A program made the translations under genes and the position numbers. Under the pieces are notes generated by a model, which saw only the letters and a program-made list of their open reading frames with translations, was not told the DNA's origin and searched no databases. A DNA stretch of 64,000 nucleotides from Vibrio salinus (GTDB lineage Bacteria; Pseudomonadota; Gammaproteobacteria; Enterobacterales; Vibrionaceae), in assembly GCF_021272385.1 (NCBI RefSeq), contig NZ_JAJSDZ010000010.1, positions 1,550,001 through 1,614,000 on the forward strand, read 5' to 3'. Positions 18,359 through 27,157 of the stretch are shown in pieces (within the stretch, counting starts at the first letter, position 1; every line of letters begins with the position of its first letter).

Positions 18359-19573
18359 ATGGCTGGTGTATTAAGCATGATCTTAGCTGGGGGAGAAGGT
18401 TCTCGTTTAAGACCTCTTACTCAATCTCGAAGTAAACCCTCAGTCCCTTTCGGGGGAAGCTACCGCTTAATTGATTTTGCGCTTAATAATTTTGTTAACG
18501 CAGATATTATGCGGATTTACGTGTTAACCCAATTCAAATCACAATCCTTAAATTTACACTTAAAAAAAGGGTGGCACGTTTCAGGTATTACGGATCGTTT
18601 TATTGATGTTATACCTGCACAAATGAGAGATGGAAAACGTTGGTATGAAGGCACAGCTGACGCTATCTATCAAAATATTCGTTTTATTGAACTCGCTGAA
18701 CCGGATTACGTCTGTATTTTTGGTTCGGACCACATCTATAAAATGGATGTCAGGCAAATGCTTGAATATCACAAATCAATGGAGGCAAAATTAACCGTAT
18801 CAGCAATTAGAATGCCAATCAAAGATGCGTCTGGCTTTGGTGTAATTGAAGTGGATAAGAATGGGAAAATGGTAGGATTTCAGGAAAAACCACGTAATCC
18901 TAAATCGATTCCCGGAGAGCCTGATTGGGCGTTAGTCTCTATGGGGAACTATATTTTTGATTCTGATGCACTTTGTTCTGAACTCCGTGAGGACTGTATT
19001 GACCGAAACTCAAGTCATGATTTCGGTAAGGATATCATTCCTAAAATGTATCCTCGTGGAGACGTTTATGTGTATGACTTCTCATCTAACAAGATAAAAG
19101 GAGAGATCGATCATTACTGGCGGGATGTCGGTACTATCGATTCATACTGGGCTTCTCATATGGATTTATTGGTCAAAGATCCACAGTTCTCTCTCTATAA
19201 TCGTAGCTGGCCACTGCATACTTACTATCCTCCATTACCACCGGCAACTTTTGTTGACGTTGAAAATCATAGAGTTAAGATAACAGATAGTTTGGTTTCC
19301 GGGGGAAGCTATGTGCAGGGAAGTCAGATTTATAAATCGGTTTTAGGCTATCGTAGTAATGTTGCATCGGGTTGTATGTTGAGTGAAACCGTTGTTCTTG
19401 GTGATACAAAAATTGGGGAAAATTGTATTATCAAGCGCGCGATAATTGACAAAGATGTAGAAATTGCTCCCGGAACAGTAATTGGTGAAGACTTAGAGTT
19501 AGATAGAAAACGCTATCATGTCTCACCTGGTGGTGTTGTTGTAGTGAGTAAAGGGGCGAAAGTTGGATTTTGA
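18359..19573 (+). CDS. glgC: Glucose-1-phosphate adenylyltransferase
   Basis: GlgC makes ADP-glucose, the committed step of bacterial glycogen synthesis. The N-terminal nucleotidyltransferase motif LAGGEGSRLRPLTQSRSKP, the catalytic FGSDHIYKMD, and GFQEKP are intact. The C-terminal left-handed beta-helix carries hexapeptide repeats (VVLGDTKIGENCIIKRAIID). Its 404 residues are typical of the vibrio protein. It ends one base before the glgA start, so the two genes form a tight pair. The branching enzyme and phosphorylase genes are not in the window. Confidence 0.97.
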   Translation: MAGVLSMILAGGEGSRLRPLTQSRSKPSVPFGGSYRLIDFALNNFVNADIMRIYVLTQFKSQSLNLHLKKGWHVSGITDRFIDVIPAQMRDGKRWYEGTADAIYQNIRFIELAEPDYVCIFGSDHIYKMDVRQMLEYHKSMEAKLTVSAIRMPIKDASGFGVIEVDKNGKMVGFQEKPRNPKSIPGEPDWALVSMGNYIFDSDALCSELREDCIDRNSSHDFGKDIIPKMYPRGDVYVYDFSSNKIKGEIDHYWRDVGTIDSYWASHMDLLVKDPQFSLYNRSWPLHTYYPPLPPATFVDVENHRVKITDSLVSGGSYVQGSQIYKSVLGYRSNVASGCMLSETVVLGDTKIGENCIIKRAIIDKDVEIAPGTVIGEDLELDRKRYHVSPGGVVVVSKGAKVGF

Positions 19574-19574
19574 C

Positions 19575-21029
19575 ATGAAACAAATCGATGTTTGGTTTAC
19601 TGTTTCAGAAGTGCAAGGGATTGTGAAAACTGGAGGGCTGGCGGATGTTGCTAAGGCCCTCCCTATCGCATTAAAAGATAAAGGCCTTTCTGTTCGGGTT
19701 GTTATGCCCGCTTATCGTTCTGTACCTGATATTGAAAGTTGTCCGATTGTACTGGATACCGAGTTATCGTATTGGCCGCATACTCCTTATAAAGTAAGAA
19801 GCGCCGAGTTTAACGGTATAGAAGTTTTTCTTATTGATAACGATGACTTTTTTAACAGACCGGAGCTTTATGCTGAGCATAACAGAGCCTATGCGGATAA
19901 TGGAGACAGGTTCGCCTTTTTCTCTTCTGCAAGTTTGGATGTACTTCCCAAATTGGGTTTAAAGCCCGACGTTATACATGCTAATGACTGGCATACCGGA
20001 TTGGTTCCTTTTCTGCTGAAGGTTCGTTATGTCAGTGACGATTATTTTGCAGACATGAAGAGTGTTCTGACCGTTCATAATGCTATGTTTAAAGGTGTAT
20101 TTTCTGCCGATGAATTGCAGTCGATACCAGAATTGCATGTATCGGGGATGGAACATCTTCAATATGGATATGGTTATATCAGTATGTTACGTGCGGGCAT
20201 TGCTTATGCAGACAGAGTTAATGCTGTTAGTCCTAATTATGCGATGGAGTTGATGACCCCTTTAGGTTCTCATGGACTGGTTGATGATTTTGTCAGTCGA
20301 TCAAGGGATTTGTACGGAATTCTGAATGGCTGTGACTACTCAGAGTGGAACCCACAAACAGATGTTTATTTACCGAAAAATTACGATGCTTCTTCTGCTG
20401 AATCAGTAGCTGAAGGCAAATTAGCGAATAAAAATGCGCTGCAAGAGTCTTTCCACCTGCCTAAAAGAGATGTGCCTCTTTTTGGGATGGTATGCCGCTT
20501 GACGGCTCAGAAAGGATTTCATTACTTATTACCGATTTTGAGTGAATTTCTGCGAAATGATGTTCAGATTGCTATTGTTGGTACCGGTGAACCGGAAATG
20601 GCTAACCAGTTGCACAATATTGCATCTCAATATCCTGAAAAATGTGCATTTTTTGAAGCTTACAGTAATGAATATGCTCATTTGGTGGAAGCTGGAAGTG
20701 ATTTCTTTCTGATGCCTTCGGAGTTCGAAGCTTGTGGTTTGAATCAAATCTACAGTATGGCTTACGGAACATTGCCTATAGTCCGGACGGTTGGAGGTCT
20801 GAAGGATACGGTCATTGATTTTGACCGGAACCCTGATGATGCGACAGGGTTTTCATTTAGTGATCCGACGCCTCAGGCATTATTGATTTGTATGCAAAGA
20901 GCGTTGATTTTGTACTTGCAGCAGCCTGATATTTATAAAGAGGTTCAGCTCAGAGCGATGTCGAGAGATTTCAGCTGGAGTGATTCTGCAAATGAGTACA
21001 TAAAAATGTATAAAAATGCACTAATGTAA
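19575..21029 (+). CDS. glgA: Glycogen synthase (ADP-glucose type)
   Basis: GlgA is a GT-B (GT5) transferase that extends glycogen chains from ADP-glucose. The N-terminal KTGGLADVAKALPIAL is the GT5 signature, with HANDWHTGLVPFLL and the C-terminal E-X7-E region (SEFEACGLNQIYSMAYG) also present. I start at the ATG at 19575, one base after the glgC stop; a TTG four codons earlier is also in frame. This gives 484 residues. A terminator follows within ten bases. Confidence 0.96.
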   Translation: MKQIDVWFTVSEVQGIVKTGGLADVAKALPIALKDKGLSVRVVMPAYRSVPDIESCPIVLDTELSYWPHTPYKVRSAEFNGIEVFLIDNDDFFNRPELYAEHNRAYADNGDRFAFFSSASLDVLPKLGLKPDVIHANDWHTGLVPFLLKVRYVSDDYFADMKSVLTVHNAMFKGVFSADELQSIPELHVSGMEHLQYGYGYISMLRAGIAYADRVNAVSPNYAMELMTPLGSHGLVDDFVSRSRDLYGILNGCDYSEWNPQTDVYLPKNYDASSAESVAEGKLANKNALQESFHLPKRDVPLFGMVCRLTAQKGFHYLLPILSEFLRNDVQIAIVGTGEPEMANQLHNIASQYPEKCAFFEAYSNEYAHLVEAGSDFFLMPSEFEACGLNQIYSMAYGTLPIVRTVGGLKDTVIDFDRNPDDATGFSFSDPTPQALLICMQRALILYLQQPDIYKEVQLRAMSRDFSWSDSANEYIKMYKNALM

Positions 21030-21037
21030 CACTTTTG

Positions 21038-21059
21038 AAAGGCGCGTCAGCGCCTTTTT
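21038..21059 (+). terminator. glgCA terminator
   Basis: The GC-rich hairpin GGCGC-GTCA-GCGCC, with flanking A and T runs, lies immediately after glgA. Confidence 0.94.
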
Positions 21060-21106
21060 ATGTTAGAGTTATCAGATTGTTATTGACAAATTTCTGATTA
21101 AAACAG

Positions 21107-21904
21107 ATGACCGAAGGTACTCTCTATTTCAAAGAACATTTTCTATCTTCAGATGTTGACTGGATCGTATTCATTCATGGGGCAGGGGGGAGTAGCGCAA
21201 CCTGGTATAAACAAATCAAGACTCTAAAACATCACTATAATCTTCTTTTGATTGATCTGCGTGGTCATGGTCGATCTTGTTCTTATATTGATGAAGCATC
21301 TGTCAATAATTATTCGTTTAATCTGATCGTTAATGATGTTCTGAAAGTGCTAGATAAGAATAATATTGCTAAGGCTCATTTTATAGGAATGTCATTAGGA
21401 ACTATCATCGTAAGACATTTGGCAGAAATCAAACCTTCAGTGGTTTTGAGTATGACTTTAGCCGGTGCAGTAGTCAGTCTGACGTCTGCTGCCAATATGT
21501 TGGCAATACTGGGTAATGCATGTAAGAGTATTATTCCATATTTGTGGTTATATAAGTTTTTTGCCTGGATAATCATGCCTCACCGAAGTCAGAAGGAAGC
21601 GAGAAAATTATTTATCCGTGAAGCACGAAGTTTAAAAAGGATTGAGTTCCGACATTGGTTTGCTCTGATAGGAGAAGTCGATGAATTAATGAAAAGACTG
21701 GCGGTAAATAAGCCAACATGCCCAACGTTGTATGTCATGGGTGATAAGGACCGGTTCTTCTTAAACCTGGTTAGAAAGACGGTTACTGAGAGTTCGCTGT
21801 GTAGTATTTATGTCATTAATAATTGTGGTCACGTCTGTAATATCGAAAAAAACGAGGAATTTAATCAGATCGTGATTGATTTTATTGAAAGCCACCGCAG
21901 CTAA
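21107..21904 (+). CDS. Alpha/beta hydrolase of unknown substrate
   Basis: The 265-residue product has the alpha/beta-hydrolase fold. An oxyanion-hole motif HGAGG is at 24-28, the nucleophile elbow GMSLG has S96, the acid is in GDKD (213-215) and the histidine in NCGHV (H242). A hydrophobic lid stretch lies around 130-160. There is no signal peptide, so it is probably cytoplasmic. Family members include esterases, haloperoxidase-like enzymes and lactonases; the substrate cannot be told. It lies between the glycogen genes and tfoY with its own terminator-like hairpin. Confidence 0.8.
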   Translation: MTEGTLYFKEHFLSSDVDWIVFIHGAGGSSATWYKQIKTLKHHYNLLLIDLRGHGRSCSYIDEASVNNYSFNLIVNDVLKVLDKNNIAKAHFIGMSLGTIIVRHLAEIKPSVVLSMTLAGAVVSLTSAANMLAILGNACKSIIPYLWLYKFFAWIIMPHRSQKEARKLFIREARSLKRIEFRHWFALIGEVDELMKRLAVNKPTCPTLYVMGDKDRFFLNLVRKTVTESSLCSIYVINNCGHVCNIEKNEEFNQIVIDFIESHRS

Positions 21905-21922
21905 TGATTTTAGTTGCGGTGG
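21892..21922. terminator. Hairpin between the hydrolase and tfoY
   Basis: A 13-bp stem (CCACCGCAGCTAA against TTAGTTGCGGTGG, one G-T pair) overlaps the hydrolase stop codon and lies between convergent genes. The T-tract is poor on both sides (GTGTTCTT on plus), so termination strength is uncertain. Confidence 0.6.
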
Positions 21923-21935
21923 GTGTTCTTATAGA

Positions 21936-22535
21936 CTAGCTGTGTGCGTTGAGTTGTTTTGATAACTCATCTCTGCGTTCTTTTGAGATAACAGACCAGT
22001 GGATACCATTTATTGCCCCTTCTAATGCCCATAGCAGTTCCAGAGACGGTGTGGAATTTGAGGTTTTTAAAATCGCGCTATACGCGTTTAGTGAACCTTG
22101 TTCAACCAGTTCGTCAACGGTTTTTATCCCCGCTTTTTTTAGCATTCTTTCAATTGATAATCTTAAATTGGGCAGATCTTTTATTCTTTGGGGACTGGAC
22201 TTTAGCTGGTGCTTTTTTTCACTTTTAGCGAAAAGAAATGCATTTTTCGCTAGTGAAAATATGATTTCGGGAGTACTCCAGTAAGAGTGGGGAAGTGCAT
22301 AATACTTGGTTACAACTGGAAATCCCTTTTTAGAATAGACATAGGGTTTAAACCCATCCTCATTAAAGGCGTCTTTTGAGTGTTTATCGGCACGAATATG
22401 AAGAAGATCATTAACGACTAATGCAAACATTACATCATCAACAAAAATTCCAAACCCACCGAACATTGAACGTGATTTAACTTCTCCAAGAGATTCGAAC
22501 AATCTCATGGAATTTAGTAGTACTGGTTTATTCAT
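21936..22535 (-). CDS. tfoY: TfoX/Sxy-family regulator TfoY
   Basis: The 199-residue product has the TfoX N-terminal domain (MFGGFGIFVDDVMFALV, residues 24-40, to about 100) and the TfoX C-terminal helical domain (LPNLRLSIERMLKKAGIKTVDEL onward). Vibrios carry two such regulators: TfoX, for chitin-induced competence, and TfoY, for motility, type VI secretion and defence. The c-di-GMP-I aptamer directly upstream and the purR-glg neighbourhood, both as I recall for the V. cholerae tfoY locus, point to TfoY. The ribosome site is weak (AGAG), consistent with riboswitch control. Confidence 0.9.
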   Translation of the reverse strand: MNKPVLLNSMRLFESLGEVKSRSMFGGFGIFVDDVMFALVVNDLLHIRADKHSKDAFNEDGFKPYVYSKKGFPVVTKYYALPHSYWSTPEIIFSLAKNAFLFAKSEKKHQLKSSPQRIKDLPNLRLSIERMLKKAGIKTVDELVEQGSLNAYSAILKTSNSTPSLELLWALEGAINGIHWSVISKERRDELSKQLNAHS

Positions 22536-22607
22536 TATTCTCTATCTCGATCTCGGTATATTATTACCCGCCGTCGCCGAATAACTAGCAAAAGTAATGA
22601 ATCCTTT

Positions 22608-22698
22608 GTCATCGGCAACCCCGCTACCTTTCAGGTGACTGACTAAGGCCGGAAGCTTTGCGCCCCATTCTTTCAAATGGTTTGCCCATTTACCTGAC
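22608..22698 (-). ncRNA. Cyclic di-GMP-I (GEMM-I) riboswitch of tfoY
   Basis: Read on the minus strand, this 91-base element matches the GEMM-I aptamer. A P1 helix joins GTCAGGTAA to TTGCC-GA-TGAC. The next stem is CCATTT-GAAA-GAATGG with the GAAA tetraloop, preceded by GGGCAAA. The conserved GCGCAAAGC, CCGGCC and AGGTAGCGGGGTTGCC segments follow. Position and sequence match the well-studied V. cholerae Vc2 element upstream of tfoY. The expression platform lies between 22607 and 22536. A 62-codon open frame across this stretch is a by-product of the RNA sequence. Confidence 0.95.
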
Positions 22699-22858
22699 AT
22701 GCGAACTACGAAGATTCGCGATGTGTTCAATGTGATTCTAGTTCAATTTTTTTTGAACGGCAACCCGTATTTACAGGTTAAGAAAATGCTAACATTCTAA
22801 TATGTAATAGGAAAAAATTATTCGTATAATAATTTATTGCAAATACAACAAATTAGCT

Positions 22859-23863
22859 TCATTTTATTGTCTTTACCGAGTCTCTGATGACAATTTCAGG
22901 TTTCATCTCAAAAACTCTACGTTCATGCTCTTTATTCTTAATACGTTCCAGTAAAATTTCAAAGGCATTTTTACCGACCCGTCGTTTGGGTTGGTGTATG
23001 GTTGTTAACGGTGGTGAGAAATATTCAGCTAGTTCTATATTATCATAGCCAATCACTGAAATATCATCCGGGACATTTACCCCTTTTTGCTGCAAGCGGC
23101 TTATTAATCCAAGAGCCATTGTGTCATTAAAACAGAAAACTGCTGTTGGTTTTTTATCCATAACCAGAATTTTATCGGCAGCAAGTACGGCGGTATCGCA
23201 TTCGAAGTTACCTTCCAGAATCCAGTCATCTTCGACAGTAAGAGATGCTTCACTCATTGCCCGGCGAAATCCTTGTATACGTTCCTGACAGATTGCCTTA
23301 GAGAGATGACCGCTAAGGCATGCAATATCCCGGTGCCCATTATCAATTAAATATTTTGTAGCAAGATAGCCGCCCTCTTCTGAATTATCAATAATCTTAT
23401 CACCATGAGCACTTTGAGCTCCCCAGTCCATGATAACTTTTGGAATATCATTGTAGGTATCAAGCATAGATAGAAGTTCATCTGTTAAATCAGAACAAAT
23501 GACTAATATGCCATCGACCCGTTTTTCGGCAAGCATTCTGATGTAATCTCTCTGTTTTTCGTAGATGCCACCGGTATTACACAGAATTAAGGTGTAACCC
23601 TGCCGGTAACAATAGCTCTCGGCACCATCTATAACTTCAGAGAAAAAAGGGTTGGTGGATTGAGTAACCAGCATACCAATGGTCCTGGTCGAGTTACATT
23701 TCAGACTGCGGGCGACAGCACTGGGTGCGTAATTTAATTCTTTTACTGCGCCCATGACTTTTTCTTGTGTCGCTTCTGCAACAAACCGGGTCTTATTTAT
23801 TACATGTGAAACCGTGGTTGTTGATACGCCGGCAAGGCGCGCAACATCTTTGATTGTGGCCAT
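22859..23863 (-). CDS. purR: Purine repressor PurR
   Basis: PurR is a LacI-family repressor that binds DNA with hypoxanthine or guanine as corepressor. The N-terminal HTH and hinge (MATIKDVARLAGVSTTTVSH, then YAPSAVARSLK) are almost identical to E. coli PurR. The effector domain follows (TIGMLVTQSTNPFFSEVIDG). The start is placed at 23863, where AGGA lies at good spacing; the open frame runs 15 codons further without support. Its 334 residues fit PurR (341 in E. coli). A matching operator lies before purT at 51769. I see no PurR box before purR itself. Confidence 0.95.
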   Translation of the reverse strand: MATIKDVARLAGVSTTTVSHVINKTRFVAEATQEKVMGAVKELNYAPSAVARSLKCNSTRTIGMLVTQSTNPFFSEVIDGAESYCYRQGYTLILCNTGGIYEKQRDYIRMLAEKRVDGILVICSDLTDELLSMLDTYNDIPKVIMDWGAQSAHGDKIIDNSEEGGYLATKYLIDNGHRDIACLSGHLSKAICQERIQGFRRAMSEASLTVEDDWILEGNFECDTAVLAADKILVMDKKPTAVFCFNDTMALGLISRLQQKGVNVPDDISVIGYDNIELAEYFSPPLTTIHQPKRRVGKNAFEILLERIKNKEHERRVFEMKPEIVIRDSVKTIK

Positions 23864-23959
23864 ATTAATTCCTGTAGAATACTTAATGATATCAGTGAAA
23901 CTGCTCAATATGGCCTAATCGTTAAATGTTTAGGGGAGGCCTTAAGCATTTAAAATAAT

Positions 23960-23982
23960 AAAACCGCTTAACAAGCGGTTTT
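23960..23982 (-). terminator. Terminator between elyC and purR
   Basis: The stem AAAACCGCTT/AAGCGGTTTT with an AAC loop lies about 130 bases beyond the elyC stop on the minus strand, before the purR promoter region. Confidence 0.88.
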
Positions 23983-24112
23983 ACACAATTGATTTGCTGA
24001 TTGCTATAAATTAGCGACAGAATTTTAGTCTGGGGGCTGAAATAAGGCAATACAAAACATATAAAATTGTGACAATTTTATGAATGCTGCAGTGGATGCT
24101 TACACATGCTTT

Positions 24113-24916
24113 TTACAAAGTTGTCATTTCGTTTTTACTGACAGCCGCTTCCTGAGATGCAGCCCAATCTTTCAAATAGTGCCAGAAACGGCCCAGAGTT
24201 TCATGCCAGTAAATTTCAGTTTGTTCCAGATATTGTGAACCTGGAGTATATTTTACCCAAAACTGTTTAATATTTTTTTGTGCAAGATAATTGGTGGGGG
24301 CTGGGATTGGATTCAGTCCGGCCATCTTGAACTCGAGCATTGCCCGAGGCATATGACTGGCGGATGTAACAACGACCAGGCGGTCTTGTCCTACAAAAGC
24401 GGCTGTTTGTCTTGCTTCCTCCCAAGTATCGCGGGCGGTTTCCATTAGTACAATGTCAGATTTAGCGACACCGAGAGATAGGGCGACTTTGGCCAGCATC
24501 CGGGCATGGCTAATACCTGTGCCTCCGGCATAACCGGAAAGAATGAGCTTTGAACCGGGATACATACGATTAATCCTAATACCTTCGGCTAATCTCATCA
24601 ATGCCGTACGGCTAATTTGAGATGTTGGTGGAAGTGAGTCATCAACAACGTGCCCATTGCCTAAAACAAGAATGTAATCAATATTACCTTCAATTGGGAG
24701 AAAGGAGTGGTATTGTCGCTCTAATGGCATAAGAAGGCGCGATGATACCGGTTGAAAAGACGCTAAGAAAAGGGTGACATAAGAGAACAGAATAATGACA
24801 CATCCTGTTTTTCTTTTTCGTGTAAACATCACCAGCATAAGTCCGGCGAAACCAAGAATAAGCAGGGCTGGGAGTGGCATAACCACCGAAGCCAGAATTT
24901 TTTTTAACTCAAACAT
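24113..24916 (-). CDS. elyC: Envelope biogenesis factor ElyC (DUF218)
   Basis: This inner-membrane protein has two N-terminal transmembrane segments (about 10-30 and 38-55) followed by a DUF218/YdcF-like domain. Conserved features are DYILVLGNGHVVDD, RLAEGIRI, KLILSGYAGG, and VVTSASHMPRAMLEF. ElyC (YcbC) in E. coli is needed for peptidoglycan assembly at low temperature and lies next to smtA-mukFEB, exactly the arrangement here, where it diverges from cmoM. Its 267 residues match the E. coli length. Vancomycin-resistance protein SanA is a relative but has a different neighbourhood. Confidence 0.88.
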   Translation of the reverse strand: MFELKKILASVVMPLPALLILGFAGLMLVMFTRKRKTGCVIILFSYVTLFLASFQPVSSRLLMPLERQYHSFLPIEGNIDYILVLGNGHVVDDSLPPTSQISRTALMRLAEGIRINRMYPGSKLILSGYAGGTGISHARMLAKVALSLGVAKSDIVLMETARDTWEEARQTAAFVGQDRLVVVTSASHMPRAMLEFKMAGLNPIPAPTNYLAQKNIKQFWVKYTPGSQYLEQTEIYWHETLGRFWHYLKDWAASQEAAVSKNEMTTL

Positions 24917-25029
24917 AGAAAATAGCCCGAAAAAACATCAGTTGAGAGTAAAATCTCAGAATCCCTCTTTATTATTGCCATTCCTATGACAGAATAACCA
25001 TACGATTCGTTATCATAACTCAAATTAAA

Positions 25030-25809
25030 GTGACTGAAGATCGCAATTTCGACGATATTGCCCACAAATTTGTGAAAAACATATACGGCTCAGATAAAGG
25101 CGAAATTCGTCAAATCATTGTCTGGGAAGATTTTGAGCAAATTTTACAAAGCTTTTCAAATAATTGTTTCCCTCTTTCTATTTTAGATGCAGGAGGGGGG
25201 CTAGCGCAACTTTCCCAAAAACTGGCAAAGCAGGGGCATGATATAACATTGTGTGATGTTTCATCCGAAATGCTGAAACTGGCAGAAGAAGACATAAAGA
25301 TAAAGGGACTTTCTGAGCAGTTTAAGTTCGTTCACAGTCCTGTTCAGGAACTGGATCTTAATCAATATGGGAATAATGATTTAATCCTTTTCCATGCTGT
25401 AATGGAGTGGTTATCTGAACCAGAATTAGTGTTGAAGCAATTATTGTCTTTTGCTAAAAAAGGCGGAATTGTGTCGATTATGTTTTACAATCAGCACGGT
25501 TTATTATTTAAAAATGCAGTCTGTGGCAATATCCCGCATGTTCTTAATGGTATGCCATATCGTAAAAGGTTTAAACTTCAACCTCAGAAAGGTTTGATAC
25601 CTGATGATGTTTATCGGTGGATCGAAGATAGCGGTTTTTCTATTGAAGGGCGCTCTGGAATTCGATCTTTTGCAGACTATATCGGAAACCGGAAAAATAT
25701 GGGAGAGTACTCCTTTGATGAGCTGTTAGAGCTGGAAAGAACCTATTGCCGGCAGGAGCCTTTCCTATCGATGGGAAGGTATATCCATGTTTGGGCTCGT
25801 AAGTTATAA
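25030..25809 (+). CDS. cmoM: tRNA 5-carboxymethoxyuridine methyltransferase
   Basis: CmoM (SmtA) methylates cmo5U to mcmo5U at the wobble position of certain tRNAs. The class I SAM-binding motif LDAGGGLAQLSQKLAKQGH is at about 48-66, and the N-terminal FDDIAHKFVKNIYGSDKG is a CmoM hallmark. The length of 259 residues is normal. The start is GTG. It is the first gene of the cmoM-mukF-mukE-mukB unit, 10 bases before mukF. The enzymes that make its substrate, CmoA and CmoB, are at 39-41 kb. Confidence 0.94.
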   Translation: MTEDRNFDDIAHKFVKNIYGSDKGEIRQIIVWEDFEQILQSFSNNCFPLSILDAGGGLAQLSQKLAKQGHDITLCDVSSEMLKLAEEDIKIKGLSEQFKFVHSPVQELDLNQYGNNDLILFHAVMEWLSEPELVLKQLLSFAKKGGIVSIMFYNQHGLLFKNAVCGNIPHVLNGMPYRKRFKLQPQKGLIPDDVYRWIEDSGFSIEGRSGIRSFADYIGNRKNMGEYSFDELLELERTYCRQEPFLSMGRYIHVWARKL

Positions 25810-25819
25810 AGGTTGAGTA

Positions 25820-27157
25820 GTGATTGAAGAGACTCAGGAAAAAGAACTACAACCAATAGATGAATTAGTTTATTGGGTTAAAACGAATGGTTTTTCGCTG
25901 AATCTGACTTCAGAGAAGTTGGCTTTTTTGATTGCGATAGCCGTTCTGAATGGCGATAAATTTGATGAAGAACTGGGTGAAGGTGAATTGCACGATGCCT
26001 TTAAGATAGTATCTGATATGTTTGAGGACACGGCAGATGCGTCATCATTTCGTGCAAATAACGCGATTAATGACTTAGTAAGTCAGCGTTTATTGCGACG
26101 GTTTACCAGTGAGCTGAACGATGGGAATAGCATTTACCGACTGTCTCCATTGGCAATTGGTATCACCGATCATTATATCCGTCACCGTCAGTTTTCAAAA
26201 TTGAGGCTATCCATTCAACTGGCTATGCTCGCAGATGAAATGAGCAAAGCCACTGACGCTGCTGTTAAAGGTGGTTCGCAGGCATACTGGCAAAAAGAAG
26301 TATACGGAGTGTTGAAATATTCTGTTGCTGAGATTTTTGATCAGATTGATATGAATCAGAGAGTGATGGACGAGCAACAACAGGAAGTGAAAGATGATAT
26401 TGCTCAGTTGTTAAATAAAGACTGGCGCGAGGCTATTCATAATTGTGAAAAATTACTCTCTGAAACATCGAATACATTGAAAGAATTACAGGATACGCTT
26501 CAGGCTGCCGGTGATAATTTACAGACGCAGATTTTAGATATTCAGGAGATCGTGCATGGTCGTGATGAACTGGATTTTATTAGTGAAATCTTATATATGC
26601 TGCAAATTAAACTGGACCGGATTATCAGTTGGGGTCAGCAGGCAATAGACCTCTGGATTGGTTATGATCGGCATGTGCATAAATTCATTCGTACCGCTAT
26701 TGATATGGATCAGAACAGAGCTTTCAGTCAGAGACTCAGAGAGTCCATCAAACATTATTTTGAACATCCGTGGATGCTTACATTTGCGAATGCGGAGCGC
26801 CTCCAGGATATGAGAGATGACTCACTGGTACTTCGTGATGAAGAAGTCACGGGAGCTGTTCCTGAAGCGCTGGAATTTGAAGAATTTGAGGAAGTAAGTA
26901 ATCAGTTGTCTGAAAAAATAGGAGAGATGTTGTCTGTTCATAAAAAGCAGGGGACCCCACTTGATCTTGGGACAGTACTTCGTGAATATCTGGCAGAACA
27001 TCCATATGCACATCATTTTGATTTAGCAAGAATTGTAATTGACCAAGCCGTGAGGCTTGGCTATTCAGAAGCTGATTACAGAGCCATTCAGCCGGACTGG
27101 CAGGCAATAAACGATTTTGGCGCAAAGGTACAAGCAAATGTCATCGACAGATATTAA
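25820..27157 (+). CDS. mukF: Chromosome partition protein MukF (kleisin)
   Basis: MukF is the kleisin subunit of the MukBEF condensin and bridges MukB heads and recruits MukE. The N-terminal winged-helix dimerisation region begins IDELVYWVKTNGFSLNLTSEKLAFLIAIAVLN. A four-helix bundle and coiled coil follow (about 120-300), and the C-terminal winged helix ends VRLGYSEADYRAIQPDWQAINDFGAKVQANVIDRY. Its 445 residues match the family. The start codon is GTG. Its last 20 bases overlap the chosen mukE start. Confidence 0.96.
   Translation: MIEETQEKELQPIDELVYWVKTNGFSLNLTSEKLAFLIAIAVLNGDKFDEELGEGELHDAFKIVSDMFEDTADASSFRANNAINDLVSQRLLRRFTSELNDGNSIYRLSPLAIGITDHYIRHRQFSKLRLSIQLAMLADEMSKATDAAVKGGSQAYWQKEVYGVLKYSVAEIFDQIDMNQRVMDEQQQEVKDDIAQLLNKDWREAIHNCEKLLSETSNTLKELQDTLQAAGDNLQTQILDIQEIVHGRDELDFISEILYMLQIKLDRIISWGQQAIDLWIGYDRHVHKFIRTAIDMDQNRAFSQRLRESIKHYFEHPWMLTFANAERLQDMRDDSLVLRDEEVTGAVPEALEFEEFEEVSNQLSEKIGEMLSVHKKQGTPLDLGTVLREYLAEHPYAHHFDLARIVIDQAVRLGYSEADYRAIQPDWQAINDFGAKVQANVIDRY

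Noticed and set aside
22542..22730. 62-codon open frame upstream of tfoY on the minus strand
   Set aside because: It coincides with the c-di-GMP riboswitch; its sequence is set by the RNA aptamer and there is no ribosome site.
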